From NCBI RefSeq assembly GCF_000012945.1, contig NC_007511.1:1364001-1428000 (forward strand): a DNA stretch of 64,000 nucleotides. The letters run 5' to 3'. Positions within the stretch are counted from its first letter, which is position 1; the number at the start of each line of letters is the position of its first letter. The position numbers and the translations under genes are program-made. Under the pieces are notes generated by a model. That model had not been told where the DNA came from and made no database searches. It was given only the letters and a program-made list of their open reading frames with translations. Source of the stretch: Burkholderia lata (GTDB taxonomy: Bacteria > Pseudomonadota > Gammaproteobacteria > Burkholderiales > Burkholderiaceae). Positions 34,929 to 43,625 of this stretch are shown here, piece by piece.

Positions 34929-37097
34929 TCAGGCCGGGTCGGCGTACTTCAGCGTCCACCCGAACGTGCGGGTCGCGCCCGTGCCGAGTGCAAACGGCTT
35001 CGTCGTACACGCGAAGTTCGAATGCAGCTGGCCGATTGGCGTCGTCGACAGCGGATTCGTCGTGCCGTTCGCCGTGTCGAAAGCCGACAGCGCGCAGGTG
35101 TCGAACCCGGACGCCGCGTAGCCGGTTGCGGCACTGTTCGCGTACGTGACCGACACGCCGTCGCCGTTCGCCTGCGTCGACGCGTAATCCGCGAACGACG
35201 TGAAGTCCGTTTCGACCGACAGGTTGCCGGTGAGCGTGCCCGTGCTCAGCGTGTCGCTGCGCGCGACCGAGCCGTGCGCGAACGTCAGCACCGTATGCAC
35301 CTGCAGGTCGAGATCGGTCGTGTACGCCGCGTTCTTCGACGCGAGCCGGAACTTCGCGGTATCGAACGACACGATCACCTGCCCGTTGCTTTGCTGGACG
35401 TTCAGGTTCTTGTAGTACGTGACGGGAATGTAGGTTTTCCCGTTGTACGACACCTGCGGCACCAGCAACGCGTAGCCGAGATCGGTCGTGCCGTAGATCA
35501 GCTTGTCGGAGAACGGCACCGGGTAGTACGGCGTGTACGAGTTGTAGTCGGGCGCCTGGCTGAGGTTCAGGTTGATCACGCGCCGGCCGTCGCGCACGGT
35601 GACGAGCGCCGCGCTGTACGGATGCGCGGTGTCGCCCGGCTGGTTGTACCAGGTGAGCGTGTAGTGCGGCAGCGCATCGAGCCACGCGTTGTAGTCCGCA
35701 TCGGCCATCGGCGCCTTGCCGCCGAAGCCGAGCTTGTTCCACCACGCGTTCACGTACAGGTATTGGTGCAGCAGGCTGAAGTTCTCGCCCATCACGCGCG
35801 GCTTGCCGCGATACGCGTCCGTGCCGCGGCCCTTGACCCACATGTTCACCGACGGCGTCGGCAGCGACGGGTCGTACCAGTAGGTGTCGAACCGGTGCGC
35901 GGCCTGGTAGATGAATGCATACGCAACCTGCTTCTCCTGGTCGGTCAGCACGCCGGCATTGGCCGCGGCCGTCAGCACTTCCATGAACGCCGAATCGCCG
36001 TACGGGCCGATCGAGCGGCCGTAGTTGAAGCCCTGGCCGTTCGCGTTCAGCTGCGGCAGGATCAGGTCGACCGACTTGCGCAGATAGCCCTTCAGCTCGG
36101 GCGTGAGGTTCGCCTCGTTGCCCATCTCGAACGTGCGCTCGGTCACTTCGCCGATCAGCAGCGTGCTGTAGCGGTCGAAGCGCGCCTGGTCGTAGTAGGT
36201 CGTGTGCGTGTTCGACGCCTCGTCCGAGAACCCGCCCGACGAGTCGTTGCGGATGTGGTTCGTGAGCGTGTACAGCAGCGCGTCGCGCGCGCCCATCGTC
36301 GCGACCGACGCATCGGTCTTCGACGCAAACGACGGGCTGCTCCAGCCGAGCTTCTGGCGCAGCCCGGCAATTCCGTAGGACACCGCATAGTAGTTCTGCG
36401 CGGTGTTGAGCGACGCGATATCGATCGGCGTGCCGGCCGCGGGGCACGTATTGGTCTTGCCGCTCGCATCGGGGCCGAACATGTCGCAGAAGGTGAGCCG
36501 CTGCTGCAGTGTCGTGAGCATCGCGTCGCTGAAGACTTCGTTGAGCATCCCGTGCGCCTTCAGGTTGTTCAGCGCGACGAGGTAGTAGTACTCGCCCCAC
36601 GACGTATTCGCATACGTGTAGTTGCTGCCCGACTGCGCCATCATCGCGGTCGTGATCGTCTGGTACGTCGCGAGGTAGCTCGCGTATTGCGGATCGTTCT
36701 TCGACTTCATGTCGATCAGGATGTACGACAGGCCGAGCGCGAGCTTGCCCGGCAGGAATTTGTCGCCGGTGTTCGTGTCGAGCACGTGGACCGGCGTGCC
36801 GTCGCCGAGGTCCATCACGACCTGCGTGAAGTCGGGCGATTTCCGGATCAGGTCGAACAGCGCGCGCATCTGGCCCATCATCGTGACCGGGATGTTCGCG
36901 CCGGCCGGCACGCTGGTGTCGGGCGCGCCGTAGACGAGCGCCTGCAGCGAGTTCGACGCGAGCGACGGTGTCGTGGACGGGGGCGGCGAGGTCGACGGCG
37001 GCGTGTCGGTCACGTCGTTGCCGCCGCAGGCGCTGACGAACAGGACGGAAAGGGCGCTGAGCGCGGCGCCGAGCGCGAATCTGCTGCGCGGATGCAT
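34929..37097 (-). CDS. Large secreted lipoprotein of unknown function
   Basis: A 722-residue protein with a lipoprotein signal peptide (LSALSVLFVSACGG; lipobox SAC with the Cys near residue 23) and a Pro/Ser/Thr-rich tether, then a long globular region. A helical, toroid-like half contains GEYYYLVALNNLK and NYGRSIGPYGDSAF; the second pattern recalls the GRS segment of DUF2264-type proteins. The C-terminal part (about residues 480-720) is beta-rich and ends GWTLKYADPA. The helix-plus-beta layout resembles polysaccharide lyases and glycosidases, but I cannot place it in a family. It is preceded by a LacI-type palindrome, suggesting sugar-responsive control. Confidence 0.75.
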   Translation of the reverse strand: MHPRSRFALGAALSALSVLFVSACGGNDVTDTPPSTSPPPSTTPSLASNSLQALVYGAPDTSVPAGANIPVTMMGQMRALFDLIRKSPDFTQVVMDLGDGTPVHVLDTNTGDKFLPGKLALGLSYILIDMKSKNDPQYASYLATYQTITTAMMAQSGSNYTYANTSWGEYYYLVALNNLKAHGMLNEVFSDAMLTTLQQRLTFCDMFGPDASGKTNTCPAAGTPIDIASLNTAQNYYAVSYGIAGLRQKLGWSSPSFASKTDASVATMGARDALLYTLTNHIRNDSSGGFSDEASNTHTTYYDQARFDRYSTLLIGEVTERTFEMGNEANLTPELKGYLRKSVDLILPQLNANGQGFNYGRSIGPYGDSAFMEVLTAAANAGVLTDQEKQVAYAFIYQAAHRFDTYWYDPSLPTPSVNMWVKGRGTDAYRGKPRVMGENFSLLHQYLYVNAWWNKLGFGGKAPMADADYNAWLDALPHYTLTWYNQPGDTAHPYSAALVTVRDGRRVINLNLSQAPDYNSYTPYYPVPFSDKLIYGTTDLGYALLVPQVSYNGKTYIPVTYYKNLNVQQSNGQVIVSFDTAKFRLASKNAAYTTDLDLQVHTVLTFAHGSVARSDTLSTGTLTGNLSVETDFTSFADYASTQANGDGVSVTYANSAATGYAASGFDTCALSAFDTANGTTNPLSTTPIGQLHSNFACTTKPFALGTGATRTFGWTLKYADPA

Positions 37098-37275
37098 TGT
37101 GTCTCCAGTTTTGAATAGTGATGAAGGACGGGCGGGTGTGGCCGTTGCCGCGCTCGATGCCCGTACCTGGCCGCCGTCCTGCAACCCTGATCCCTGAAGA
37201 CGGACGGCCTGAATCACAACTCGAGCGGGCAAACGTTCTCCCTGCACGGGCCGTGACCAGCGTCGCGCGGATGCA

Positions 37276-37293
37276 TTGGAAAACGTTTTCCAA
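37276..37293. promoter_or_regulatory. LacI-family operator, perfect 18-bp palindrome
   Basis: TTGGAAAACGTTTTCCAA, centred on CG, is the classic form of a LacI/GalR-family site. It lies 179 bp upstream of the lipoprotein start. A related degenerate site (GAGAAAACGTTATCC) occurs at 37507-37521. Confidence 0.75.
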
Positions 37294-37506
37294 ATTTAGG
37301 CAGCGATCGGCGTGATGTCAATGAACTTTCACGCCGGACGGGGCGGGAGAAACCCGGATAGTGGAACGGAGGGAGCGGTGCGCGAGATTGGGATTTCGCG
37401 GAAATTACCGGGATTTTTTACGGATGAGATGAGGAAAAGCGTGGGATGTCGATGTGGAAGCGGCGAGCAGAAGGGCTAGCCGGCGATGCGCGTTCGCCGG
37501 ATATTG

Positions 37507-37521
37507 AGAGAAAACGTTATC
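37507..37521. promoter_or_regulatory. Second, degenerate LacI-type site
   Basis: GAGAAAACGTTATCC keeps the central AAAACGTT of the upstream palindrome and lies 230 bp from it, a distance suitable for repression by DNA looping. It sits downstream of the kinase-like gene's stop codon (37630, read on the minus strand), inside the 336-bp gap that otherwise holds only AT-richer DNA with no gene seen. Confidence 0.4.
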
Positions 37522-37629
37522 CATAAGGATCGATGTGAATTCGACGGACATCGGTGCGTTGGCGCATCGGCCAGTAGGGCCGCGACGGCGTACCAGTTCC
37601 CGATCCGCGCCGCTGCGAACAGCGATGTC

Positions 37630-38376
37630 CTAGAGGGCTTGCCCATGACGGTCGTCCCGGTCGGTCGCGCGCGGCAGCTTCAGCGCGTCGAGTATCCTGC
37701 ATTCGACGGCCGGCCAGTCGCGGTCGCCGTTTTCGATCGACAGCTTGTCGAGCGGCAACTGATCGAACAGTGCGTCGGTCAGTCGACGGTAGTCGCGGTA
37801 CAGCGCGATCAGCCCGTCGAGACCGGTGAACCCGCGCCGCACGCAGTACGGCGCGGCCAGTTTCCAGCGAGTTTGATAGGCGACCCAATCGTCGCCGCGC
37901 TCGGCGCTGACAGTGCGAATGGCTGCGTCGATGTCGCGCTGCCATAAGTAGATGACGAGCGGCGCGAGTGGCGCGATCGTGCGGGCGAGATCGCACACGT
38001 ACGTTTCGATCAGTGCCGGGTCGCCTTCCATCAGGAGCAGGTGGGTCAGGTCGCCGTGAAAGAGTTGCCCGTCCAGCACGGTTATCGTGTTGCCGCGCCG
38101 CACGTCGGCGACGAACGTTGCCCATCGCGCGAGCGCGCGCCCGGCAAGATGCGCGGCCGTCGCATCGCGCCACGGCTCGAACCAGTGTTCGAGTTCGTCG
38201 GTGGCCCGCACGGGATGAGGGTCCGTTCGCTCGTGAATCGCCACGGCGTCGTGTCCGGCTGCCGTCAGGTGCTTCGCGATGACGCGCATCGCGGTCGACT
38301 TGCCGGAACCCATGATGCCCTCGACGATCACCAGCCGGTGAGCAGGAAGAAGGGAGGAGTTGCGGGTGGCGGGCAT
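37630..38376 (-). CDS. P-loop NTPase, nucleoside/thymidylate-kinase-like
   Basis: A 248-residue protein with a clear Walker A motif IVEGIMGSGKST near residues 16-27 and an internal LDGQLFHGDLTHLLL segment. The helical remainder resembles deoxynucleoside- or thymidylate-kinase-fold proteins, including small-molecule phosphotransferases. A substrate cannot be inferred. The ATG at 38376 places the P-loop at the usual distance from the N-terminus. Neighbouring genes are functionally unrelated, so it may be a lone cargo gene. Confidence 0.7.
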   Translation of the reverse strand: MPATRNSSLLPAHRLVIVEGIMGSGKSTAMRVIAKHLTAAGHDAVAIHERTDPHPVRATDELEHWFEPWRDATAAHLAGRALARWATFVADVRRGNTITVLDGQLFHGDLTHLLLMEGDPALIETYVCDLARTIAPLAPLVIYLWQRDIDAAIRTVSAERGDDWVAYQTRWKLAAPYCVRRGFTGLDGLIALYRDYRRLTDALFDQLPLDKLSIENGDRDWPAVECRILDALKLPRATDRDDRHGQAL

Positions 38377-38556
38377 CGTGTCGGAGCAGGTGGATGCATG
38401 GAAACCTGTACGAGGCTTAATTTCGCAAACAAGACGCGAACTACGCTGCTCCATCCGGCGAGTATTCTGGACGGTGGTGCGTACCTGCTGATGCACCCGG
38501 TGTGCATGAGGCGGTCGGGTTTTCCGTAAGATCCCGGTTGCATCAGTCCTGGTTCA

Positions 38557-39093
38557 TCAGGTACCTGCCGAATGGTCGAAGATGAGGCATGTGGTGCTTG
38601 CATGCGCATACAGCTTGCCGTCCGGCCCGACAATGCGCCCCTCAGCCGTGGCCACTTGCCGCCCGACATGAATCACTTTGCCTTCCGCTCGCACGATTGG
38701 TACTTGATCATTCAGGGCGCGCACCATGTTTACCTTGAGCTCCAGCGTGGTGTAGCCCTTGCCAGCGGGCAGCATCGTGTGCACTGCGCAGCCTACTGCA
38801 GAGTCGAGCAACGTGGCAAACCAGCCGCCATGCACGGTTCCGAGCGGGTTGTAGTGGCGGCGCTGCGGTCGCCCCTGGAAGATTGCCGTGCCAGGCTCCA
38901 TGTGGATTGGCAGGAAATCCAGCGGTTCGCCGATCGGCGGCGGTGGCAGTTCTCCTGCGAAGATTGCCTCGAACATCTCCATCCCCGAGCGGGCAAAGAC
39001 TTGCCCCTTGGGGTCTGCATCTGGCGCAATCAGGTGTGCGCGTACTCTCGCTTCGTCTGCATCCCACCGAGCCACAGTCTCATTTGCATCCAC
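38557..39093 (-). CDS. PaaI-type hotdog thioesterase
   Basis: A 178-residue hotdog-fold protein. GTVHGGWFATLLDSAVGCA is the PaaI/4HBT active-site helix, followed by the VNMVRAL strand and ATAEGRIV. It hydrolyses short or aromatic acyl-CoA thioesters. A GTG at 39093 has GGGAGG 5 bases upstream; a GTG at 39099 is too close to that site. It is divergent from the MarR gene and shares its operator region, so it is likely repressed by that MarR protein. Confidence 0.85.
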   Translation of the reverse strand: MDANETVARWDADEARVRAHLIAPDADPKGQVFARSGMEMFEAIFAGELPPPPIGEPLDFLPIHMEPGTAIFQGRPQRRHYNPLGTVHGGWFATLLDSAVGCAVHTMLPAGKGYTTLELKVNMVRALNDQVPIVRAEGKVIHVGRQVATAEGRIVGPDGKLYAHASTTCLIFDHSAGT

Positions 39094-39133
39094 AGACACC
39101 TCCCTTCTCCAAAGATCATAAAGTAGACAACAC

Positions 39134-39169
39134 TTGTAGATACAAAACTTGTAGGTACAATATTCTGCA
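39134..39169 (+). promoter_or_regulatory. MarR promoter with two operators; leaderless start predicted
   Basis: Two inverted repeats TTGTAGATACAA (39134-39145) and TTGTAGGTACAA (39149-39160) are phased 15 bp apart. They contain a -35-like TTGTAG (39134-39139), a 17-bp spacer and a -10-like TACAAT (39157-39162). The expected transcription start falls at or next to the ATG at 39169, and no Shine-Dalgarno is present, so the marR mRNA is probably leaderless. The MarR protein would cover its own promoter. Confidence 0.6.
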
Positions 39170-39624
39170 TGAAGAATATCACCAAGCCAACGGGATGCAC
39201 CAACCTGAAGTTACGCCAGCTCACTCGGGTAGTGACTCGCCACTACGATCACTATGTCACCGAGACGGGGCTCAAGAGCACTCAGTACGCGTTGCTCACG
39301 TACGTGGTCAAGGTTGGCCCCGTTCAGCCAGGCGATCTGGCTCGACACATGAAGATGGACGCGTCGACGTTGACGCGTAACCTGCAGCCGTTGACCGCGC
39401 AGGGCTACCTGGAGCTTCGCGCGGGTAAGGACGCGCGTAGCCGCTTGGTCGACGCAACCGCGGAAGGTCGTGCCAAACAGGCCGAAGCTCAGCGCGCCTG
39501 GAAAGCAGCGCAGGTAGCACTCAATAAACGGTTGGGTGACGAACGCGTTGCCGCGTTGCACGACCTGCTCGACGGGTGCATTGCATGTCTCGATGAAACA
39601 CCTTCTGGGGATATCTCGCGCTGA
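39169..39624 (+). CDS. MarR-family transcriptional regulator
   Basis: A 151-residue MarR-type winged-helix repressor: LTYVVKVGPVQPGDLARHM, then DASTLTRNLQPLTAQGYL as recognition helix, and the wing KDARSRLVDATAEGR. It is divergent from the thioesterase and 176 bp upstream of the Old Yellow Enzyme gene, both plausible targets. Base composition here is slightly lower in GC than in neighbouring genes, a hint of separate acquisition together with the thioesterase and the OYE gene. Confidence 0.92.
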   Translation: MKNITKPTGCTNLKLRQLTRVVTRHYDHYVTETGLKSTQYALLTYVVKVGPVQPGDLARHMKMDASTLTRNLQPLTAQGYLELRAGKDARSRLVDATAEGRAKQAEAQRAWKAAQVALNKRLGDERVAALHDLLDGCIACLDETPSGDISR

Positions 39625-39800
39625 CCTTGTGCGAGCAGACTCGTCTGCGCCATTGGATCAGTCCGGCACCGCATCGTTCTTGCCGTACAAGGTCGAGAAC
39701 TTGCCAAGAAGGCTCGAGGAGGTGTTTTCGGATAGTTTCCGTGAACTGACGGAGCACGTGATCATTCCGTGACAGGTTTAACTTCAAACAGGATTTCGAT

Positions 39801-40916
39801 ATGACCCAAGCACTGTTCTCGCCGTTACGCCTTGGCCCATTCGCACTCGCCCATCGCGTGGTGATGGCTCCGCTCACACGCATGCGCGCTGCCGAACCCG
39901 GCAACACCCCGCATGCACTGAACGTGGAGTACTACCGTCAGCGTGCCACGTACGGCGGGCTGATCATCACCGAAGGCTCGCAAATTTCACCAACAGGTCA
40001 GGGGATGCCCGCGACACCGGGTATCCACAGTCCGGAACAGGTCGAAGGGTGGAAGGCGGTTACGCAAGCGGTGCATGCCAAAGGTGGCCTGGTATTCATG
40101 CAGCTCTGGCACGTAGGTCGCATCTCACATTCGTCGCTATTGAATGGCGAGCAACCGGTTGCTCCCTCTGCGATCGCGGCGCCGGGCAATGCATTTACTT
40201 CCACGTTCGAGAGGGTACCGTTTGAGATCCCGAGGGCACTGGGCACAAAGGAAATTGCTTCGCTGGTCGACGACTATGCGCAGGCAGCGCGCAACGCGCT
40301 TGAGGCCGGATTCGACGGCGTGGAGATTCATGGCGCCAACGGCTACCTGCTTGAACAGTTTTTGCAAAGCCGGAGCAATCACCGTACAGATGAATACGGT
40401 GGCTCGATCGAAAACCGGTGCCGCATCGTGCTTGAGGTGGCCGAGGCCGTGTCGGCTGTATACGGGCCAGACCGCGTCGGTATTCGCCTGTCTCCTTTTG
40501 GCGTAGCCAATGGCAGTGGAGAAGACGCGCCACTGCCGCTGTATTCCCATCTCATCGAACGTCTGGCGCGCCTGGACCTCGCGTATCTGCATCTGATCGA
40601 ACCTCGGGCGAGTGGCGCGGGCCAGGCCGATGTCGACCACCAGAACGTACCATTCGCTTCAGAGTTGTTCCGTCCGCACTGGCCTAATGTATTGATCGCG
40701 GCCGGAAACTACACGCCTGCCACCGCGGGGGCAGTGATCGGAGCGGGGCGCGCGGATGCCGTCGCGTTTGGGCGTTTGTTCATCGCCAATCCCGATCTGC
40801 CCGAACGCGTACGCCTGGGCGCCAGTCTCAATGCCTACAACCGGCCAACTTTTTACGGGGGTGGCGCAGCCGGCTACACCGACTATCCGGCCTTGGGTGA
40901 GACTGCCGGTGCCTGA
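39801..40916 (+). CDS. nemA: Old Yellow Enzyme family ene-reductase
   Basis: A 371-residue FMN-dependent alkene reductase of the NemA/OYE type. The TIM-barrel start SPLRLGPFALAHRVVMAPLTRMR, the substrate-binding HGANGYLLEQFLQ with the conserved His/Asn pair, and TDEYGGSIENR are all present. FMN phosphate contacts lie in AFGRLFIANPDLPER. It reduces activated C=C bonds or nitro compounds with NAD(P)H. CAGGAT precedes the ATG. It is downstream of marR on the same strand, which fits MarR-controlled electrophile defence (as in NemR-NemA). A terminator follows at 40920-40945. Confidence 0.93.
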   Translation: MTQALFSPLRLGPFALAHRVVMAPLTRMRAAEPGNTPHALNVEYYRQRATYGGLIITEGSQISPTGQGMPATPGIHSPEQVEGWKAVTQAVHAKGGLVFMQLWHVGRISHSSLLNGEQPVAPSAIAAPGNAFTSTFERVPFEIPRALGTKEIASLVDDYAQAARNALEAGFDGVEIHGANGYLLEQFLQSRSNHRTDEYGGSIENRCRIVLEVAEAVSAVYGPDRVGIRLSPFGVANGSGEDAPLPLYSHLIERLARLDLAYLHLIEPRASGAGQADVDHQNVPFASELFRPHWPNVLIAAGNYTPATAGAVIGAGRADAVAFGRLFIANPDLPERVRLGASLNAYNRPTFYGGGAAGYTDYPALGETAGA

Positions 40917-40919
40917 AAC

Positions 40920-40945
40920 GCCAAGGCTCACGTGCCCTTGGCTTT
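40920..40945 (+). terminator. Intrinsic terminator after the ene-reductase
   Basis: GCCAAGG (40920-40926) pairs with CCTTGGC (40936-40942), followed by TTTAA, just after the stop codon. Confidence 0.7.
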
Positions 40946-41125
40946 AACGTCGCGGTCCCCGTTACAGCACACGACGGCGGGGACCGTGCGGCCTCACGGC
41001 CATAACCGACGACGACCTCGGCCTATTAATTCAGCTCGCCGGAAAATGCTGCGCAAATACCCGCGCACAAAGAACATTCCTCTTGAATCCCGGTCGCTTC
41101 GACTGATGACGAAACGAGCGGGAAG

Positions 41126-42022
41126 TTAGCGCGCCGCCGCTTCCTCCGACAAGAACGCAACGAACTCCCGCGTGTACTTCGGCAGCGCATCGAACGACCG
41201 CGCGCACAGCTTCAGCCTGCGGTGGCTCCACGCGTCGGACAGCTCGACGAGCCGCACGTCCATTGTCTGCATTGCGCGCTCGGCCGCATGGCGCGACACG
41301 ATGCCGATACCCACGCCGCTCGCGATCACGCGGCAGATCGCATCGAAACTCTTCAGTTGCACGCGATAGCGGATCCGCTTGCCGAGCGCGCGCGCCTGGT
41401 CGGCGAGATGCACCTGCAGTGCGCTGCCGTCGGTGAGGCCGATGAAGTCGGCATCGGCGATCGAGTCGAACGCGACCGTGCCGTGCGACGCGAGCGGATG
41501 CCCGGCCGGCACGACGACGATCAGCCAGTCCTCGCGGAACGGCTTCTGTTCGAGCCCACCGAGCCCGACCGAATCGGCGACGATGCCGACCTCGGCCGTC
41601 TTGTTGCGGATCGCATGCACGATCTCCTGGCTCGAACGCTCCTCGACGCTGATCGACAGCTTCGGATGAAGCGGCAGGTAGTCGGCCAGCGCGTCGGGCA
41701 GGTATTCGCTGAGCGACGCCGTGTTGCACAGCAGCCGGATATGCCCGCGCAGCCCCTGGCCGTATTGCTGCAGCTCGCCGCGCATGTGGTCGATCTGCTG
41801 CAGCACGGTGCGCGCGTGGTGTTCGAGCGCGCGGCCCGCATCGGTTGCCTGCGCGCCCGACTTGGTCCGGTGCAGCAGCGGCACGCCGAGCTCGTCCTCC
41901 ATGCCGCGGATGCGCTCGCTCGCGGCCTGCAGCGTGATGTGGGTCCGCTCGGCGCCGCTCGTGATCGTGCCGGCCTCGCAGATGTTCAGGAAGAGCCGCA
42001 GGTCGGTCAGGTCGAAGCGCAT
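41126..42022 (-). CDS. LysR-family transcriptional regulator
   Basis: A 298-residue LysR regulator starting MRFDLTDLRLFLNICEAGTI, with the helix-turn-helix about residues 16-40 (ERTHITLQAASERIRGMED). The effector domain contains IASGVGIGIVSRHAA. An ATG at 42022 was chosen; the longer frame has a Pro/Arg-rich leader. It is divergent from the small membrane ORF and the LysM/M23 gene; a regulatory link is not evident. Confidence 0.92.
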   Translation of the reverse strand: MRFDLTDLRLFLNICEAGTITSGAERTHITLQAASERIRGMEDELGVPLLHRTKSGAQATDAGRALEHHARTVLQQIDHMRGELQQYGQGLRGHIRLLCNTASLSEYLPDALADYLPLHPKLSISVEERSSQEIVHAIRNKTAEVGIVADSVGLGGLEQKPFREDWLIVVVPAGHPLASHGTVAFDSIADADFIGLTDGSALQVHLADQARALGKRIRYRVQLKSFDAICRVIASGVGIGIVSRHAAERAMQTMDVRLVELSDAWSHRRLKLCARSFDALPKYTREFVAFLSEEAAAR

Positions 42023-42174
42023 GATGGGGGGCGATCGTATTGGAATGGCCGATAAGTTAGCAGGGAATGGCCGCCGAGGTCTCAGGCGCAGCTTGAGGCC
42101 CGATTCGCCGGTTCCGCATTTTCGGGGCGCGATCGATGGCGGATCATGGCCGCACATCAACCGGGGAGCCAGTC

Positions 42175-42285
42175 ATGCAGATCGATTCGTCGTGGGGCGT
42201 GTCGTTCAAGATCGCGTTGCACGTGCTGTTCCTGTGCATCGGCATCGCGTGGGCCTGTTCCGAACTCGCCGCGTGGTTGCGTTGA
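42175..42285 (+). CDS. Small single-pass membrane protein (36 aa)
   Basis: A 36-codon ORF with a good Shine-Dalgarno (GGGGAG) 6-8 bases upstream. The predicted peptide has a short polar N-terminus (MQIDSSWGVSF), one hydrophobic helix of about 18 residues (IALHVLFLCIGIAWACS) and a C-terminal ELAAWLR, a clear one-helix membrane protein. It is not similar to any family I recognise and is easily missed by length cut-offs. It is divergent from the LysR gene at 41126-42022. Confidence 0.6.
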   Translation: MQIDSSWGVSFKIALHVLFLCIGIAWACSELAAWLR

Positions 42286-42554
42286 ACGTTGCGGCGGGCG
42301 CGCGCCGTCGTGGGCGGCGGGCGCCGCTTTGCACCTATTGAAACAAATTCGTCATAGTGTCTTGAGACGAAAATTCTTCCGCTTTCCTGCAAAAAGACCA
42401 TCAAGTTTTTCTGAATCGGACCGTATTACCGGTAGCGAATGCCGGCCGGCATCCGGTTCGTGATCGTTTGTCATCATTGTTTGCATCCGGTTACACGTCG
42501 GCCGTTCCGTTTTTGAGATGCTTGAAAGATTGTCAAACCGGAGTCGGATCGTCC

Positions 42555-43415
42555 ATGAAAACGCGCGAGATTCACCGCAACGCGGCGTGGCTGCCAGGCT
42601 TGGCAGCCGTGCTCGTCATGGCCGGTTGTGCAAGCACGCAGTCCGTCCCGCCGAGCGACACGCAGGCGGGACCGTCATTGTCGCCGAGTCAGCCCACTGC
42701 TGCGCCGTCAGCCGCCACCCCGCCGCCGGCGCCGATTCTCGTCGCGCAGAAGTACGTCGTGAAGCGTGGCGACACGCTGACGGGCATCGCGTCCGCGAAC
42801 GGTTGCAGCATTGCCGACCTGCGCACCTGGAACAAGCTGGGTGCGAACGGCAGGCTGCGCATGGGGCAGGTGCTGCGCATCGTCAAGCAGCAACCGTTGC
42901 CGCCACCGGGCGCGGCCGGCACGCAGATGGCCGCATCGCCGGCGTCGAGCAATGACGCAGGGAGCAACGCGGCAACCGCGCAGACCACCGCGTCGAACGC
43001 GAGCGACCGACAGGTCGTCAAGGAAACGAAGCGGCATGCCGGCGGTGTCGCGCTCAAGTGGCCCGCGAGCGGCAAGATCGTCGACGGGTTCCGGCCGGGG
43101 CAGAACCGCGGCATCCAGATCGCCGGCCGGCCGGGCGACCCGGTCCGCGCCGCGGCCGACGGCCGCGTGATGTACGCGGGCACCGGCCTGAACGATTACG
43201 GCAGCCTGATCATCGTCCAGCACAACGCGGATTTCCTGACTGCCTATGCGCACAATCGCAAGCTGCTCGTGAAGACGGGCGACATCGTGCGCCAGGGCGA
43301 CGAGATCGCCGAGATGGGCGACCTCGACAACTCGCGTGTCGCGCTGCTGTTCGAAGTGCGGCGCGACGGCAAGCCGGTCAATCCGATGCCGTATCTGCCT
43401 TCGTCGCAAGGGTGA
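42555..43415 (+). CDS. LysM/M23 lipoprotein (NlpD/EnvC-like, degenerate peptidase)
   Basis: A 286-residue outer-membrane lipoprotein with signal peptide and lipobox VMAGC (Cys near residue 25) and a Ser/Pro-rich linker. A LysM repeat follows (YVVKRGDTLTGIASANGCS, about residues 65-110), then a C-terminal M23/LytM domain from about 180. The zinc-site motifs HxGxD and HxH are altered (RGIQIAG and LFEVR), so it is probably not a peptidase but an amidase activator, as NlpD and EnvC are. The ATG at 42555 is set by the signal peptide. Confidence 0.88.
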   Translation: MKTREIHRNAAWLPGLAAVLVMAGCASTQSVPPSDTQAGPSLSPSQPTAAPSAATPPPAPILVAQKYVVKRGDTLTGIASANGCSIADLRTWNKLGANGRLRMGQVLRIVKQQPLPPPGAAGTQMAASPASSNDAGSNAATAQTTASNASDRQVVKETKRHAGGVALKWPASGKIVDGFRPGQNRGIQIAGRPGDPVRAAADGRVMYAGTGLNDYGSLIIVQHNADFLTAYAHNRKLLVKTGDIVRQGDEIAEMGDLDNSRVALLFEVRRDGKPVNPMPYLPSSQG

Positions 43416-43625
43416 AGCAGGGCCGTTTCGCTGGAACGTGGCGGCGGTCGCTGCTACGCTAGGGTCTGTTCATGCGAGTCCCGCGCTTCGCGGGGCCGAC
43501 GGTCGTCTTTCGGGGATGCGCGGCGTATGCCGTCGCGAGCCGGCCGCCGGCGTGAACGGGCGCGCTTCTTCAGGGCGCGCCCGCGTTGCTTCGTGCCACC
43601 GATTCCGACAGAACACACCACATTC

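Noticed and set aside
34929..37097. Polysaccharide lyase family 8 assignment
   Set aside because: The general layout is similar, but I could not see the family's catalytic Asn/His/Tyr pattern; left as unknown.
35022..37118. Long plus-strand frame opposite the lipoprotein gene
   Set aside because: Arg-rich shadow frame produced by GC bias; the lipoprotein frame has a signal peptide, lipobox and normal composition.
39625..39800. Possible gene fragment between marR and the ene-reductase
   Set aside because: Short frames on both strands show no family motif or start signal; treated as leader DNA.
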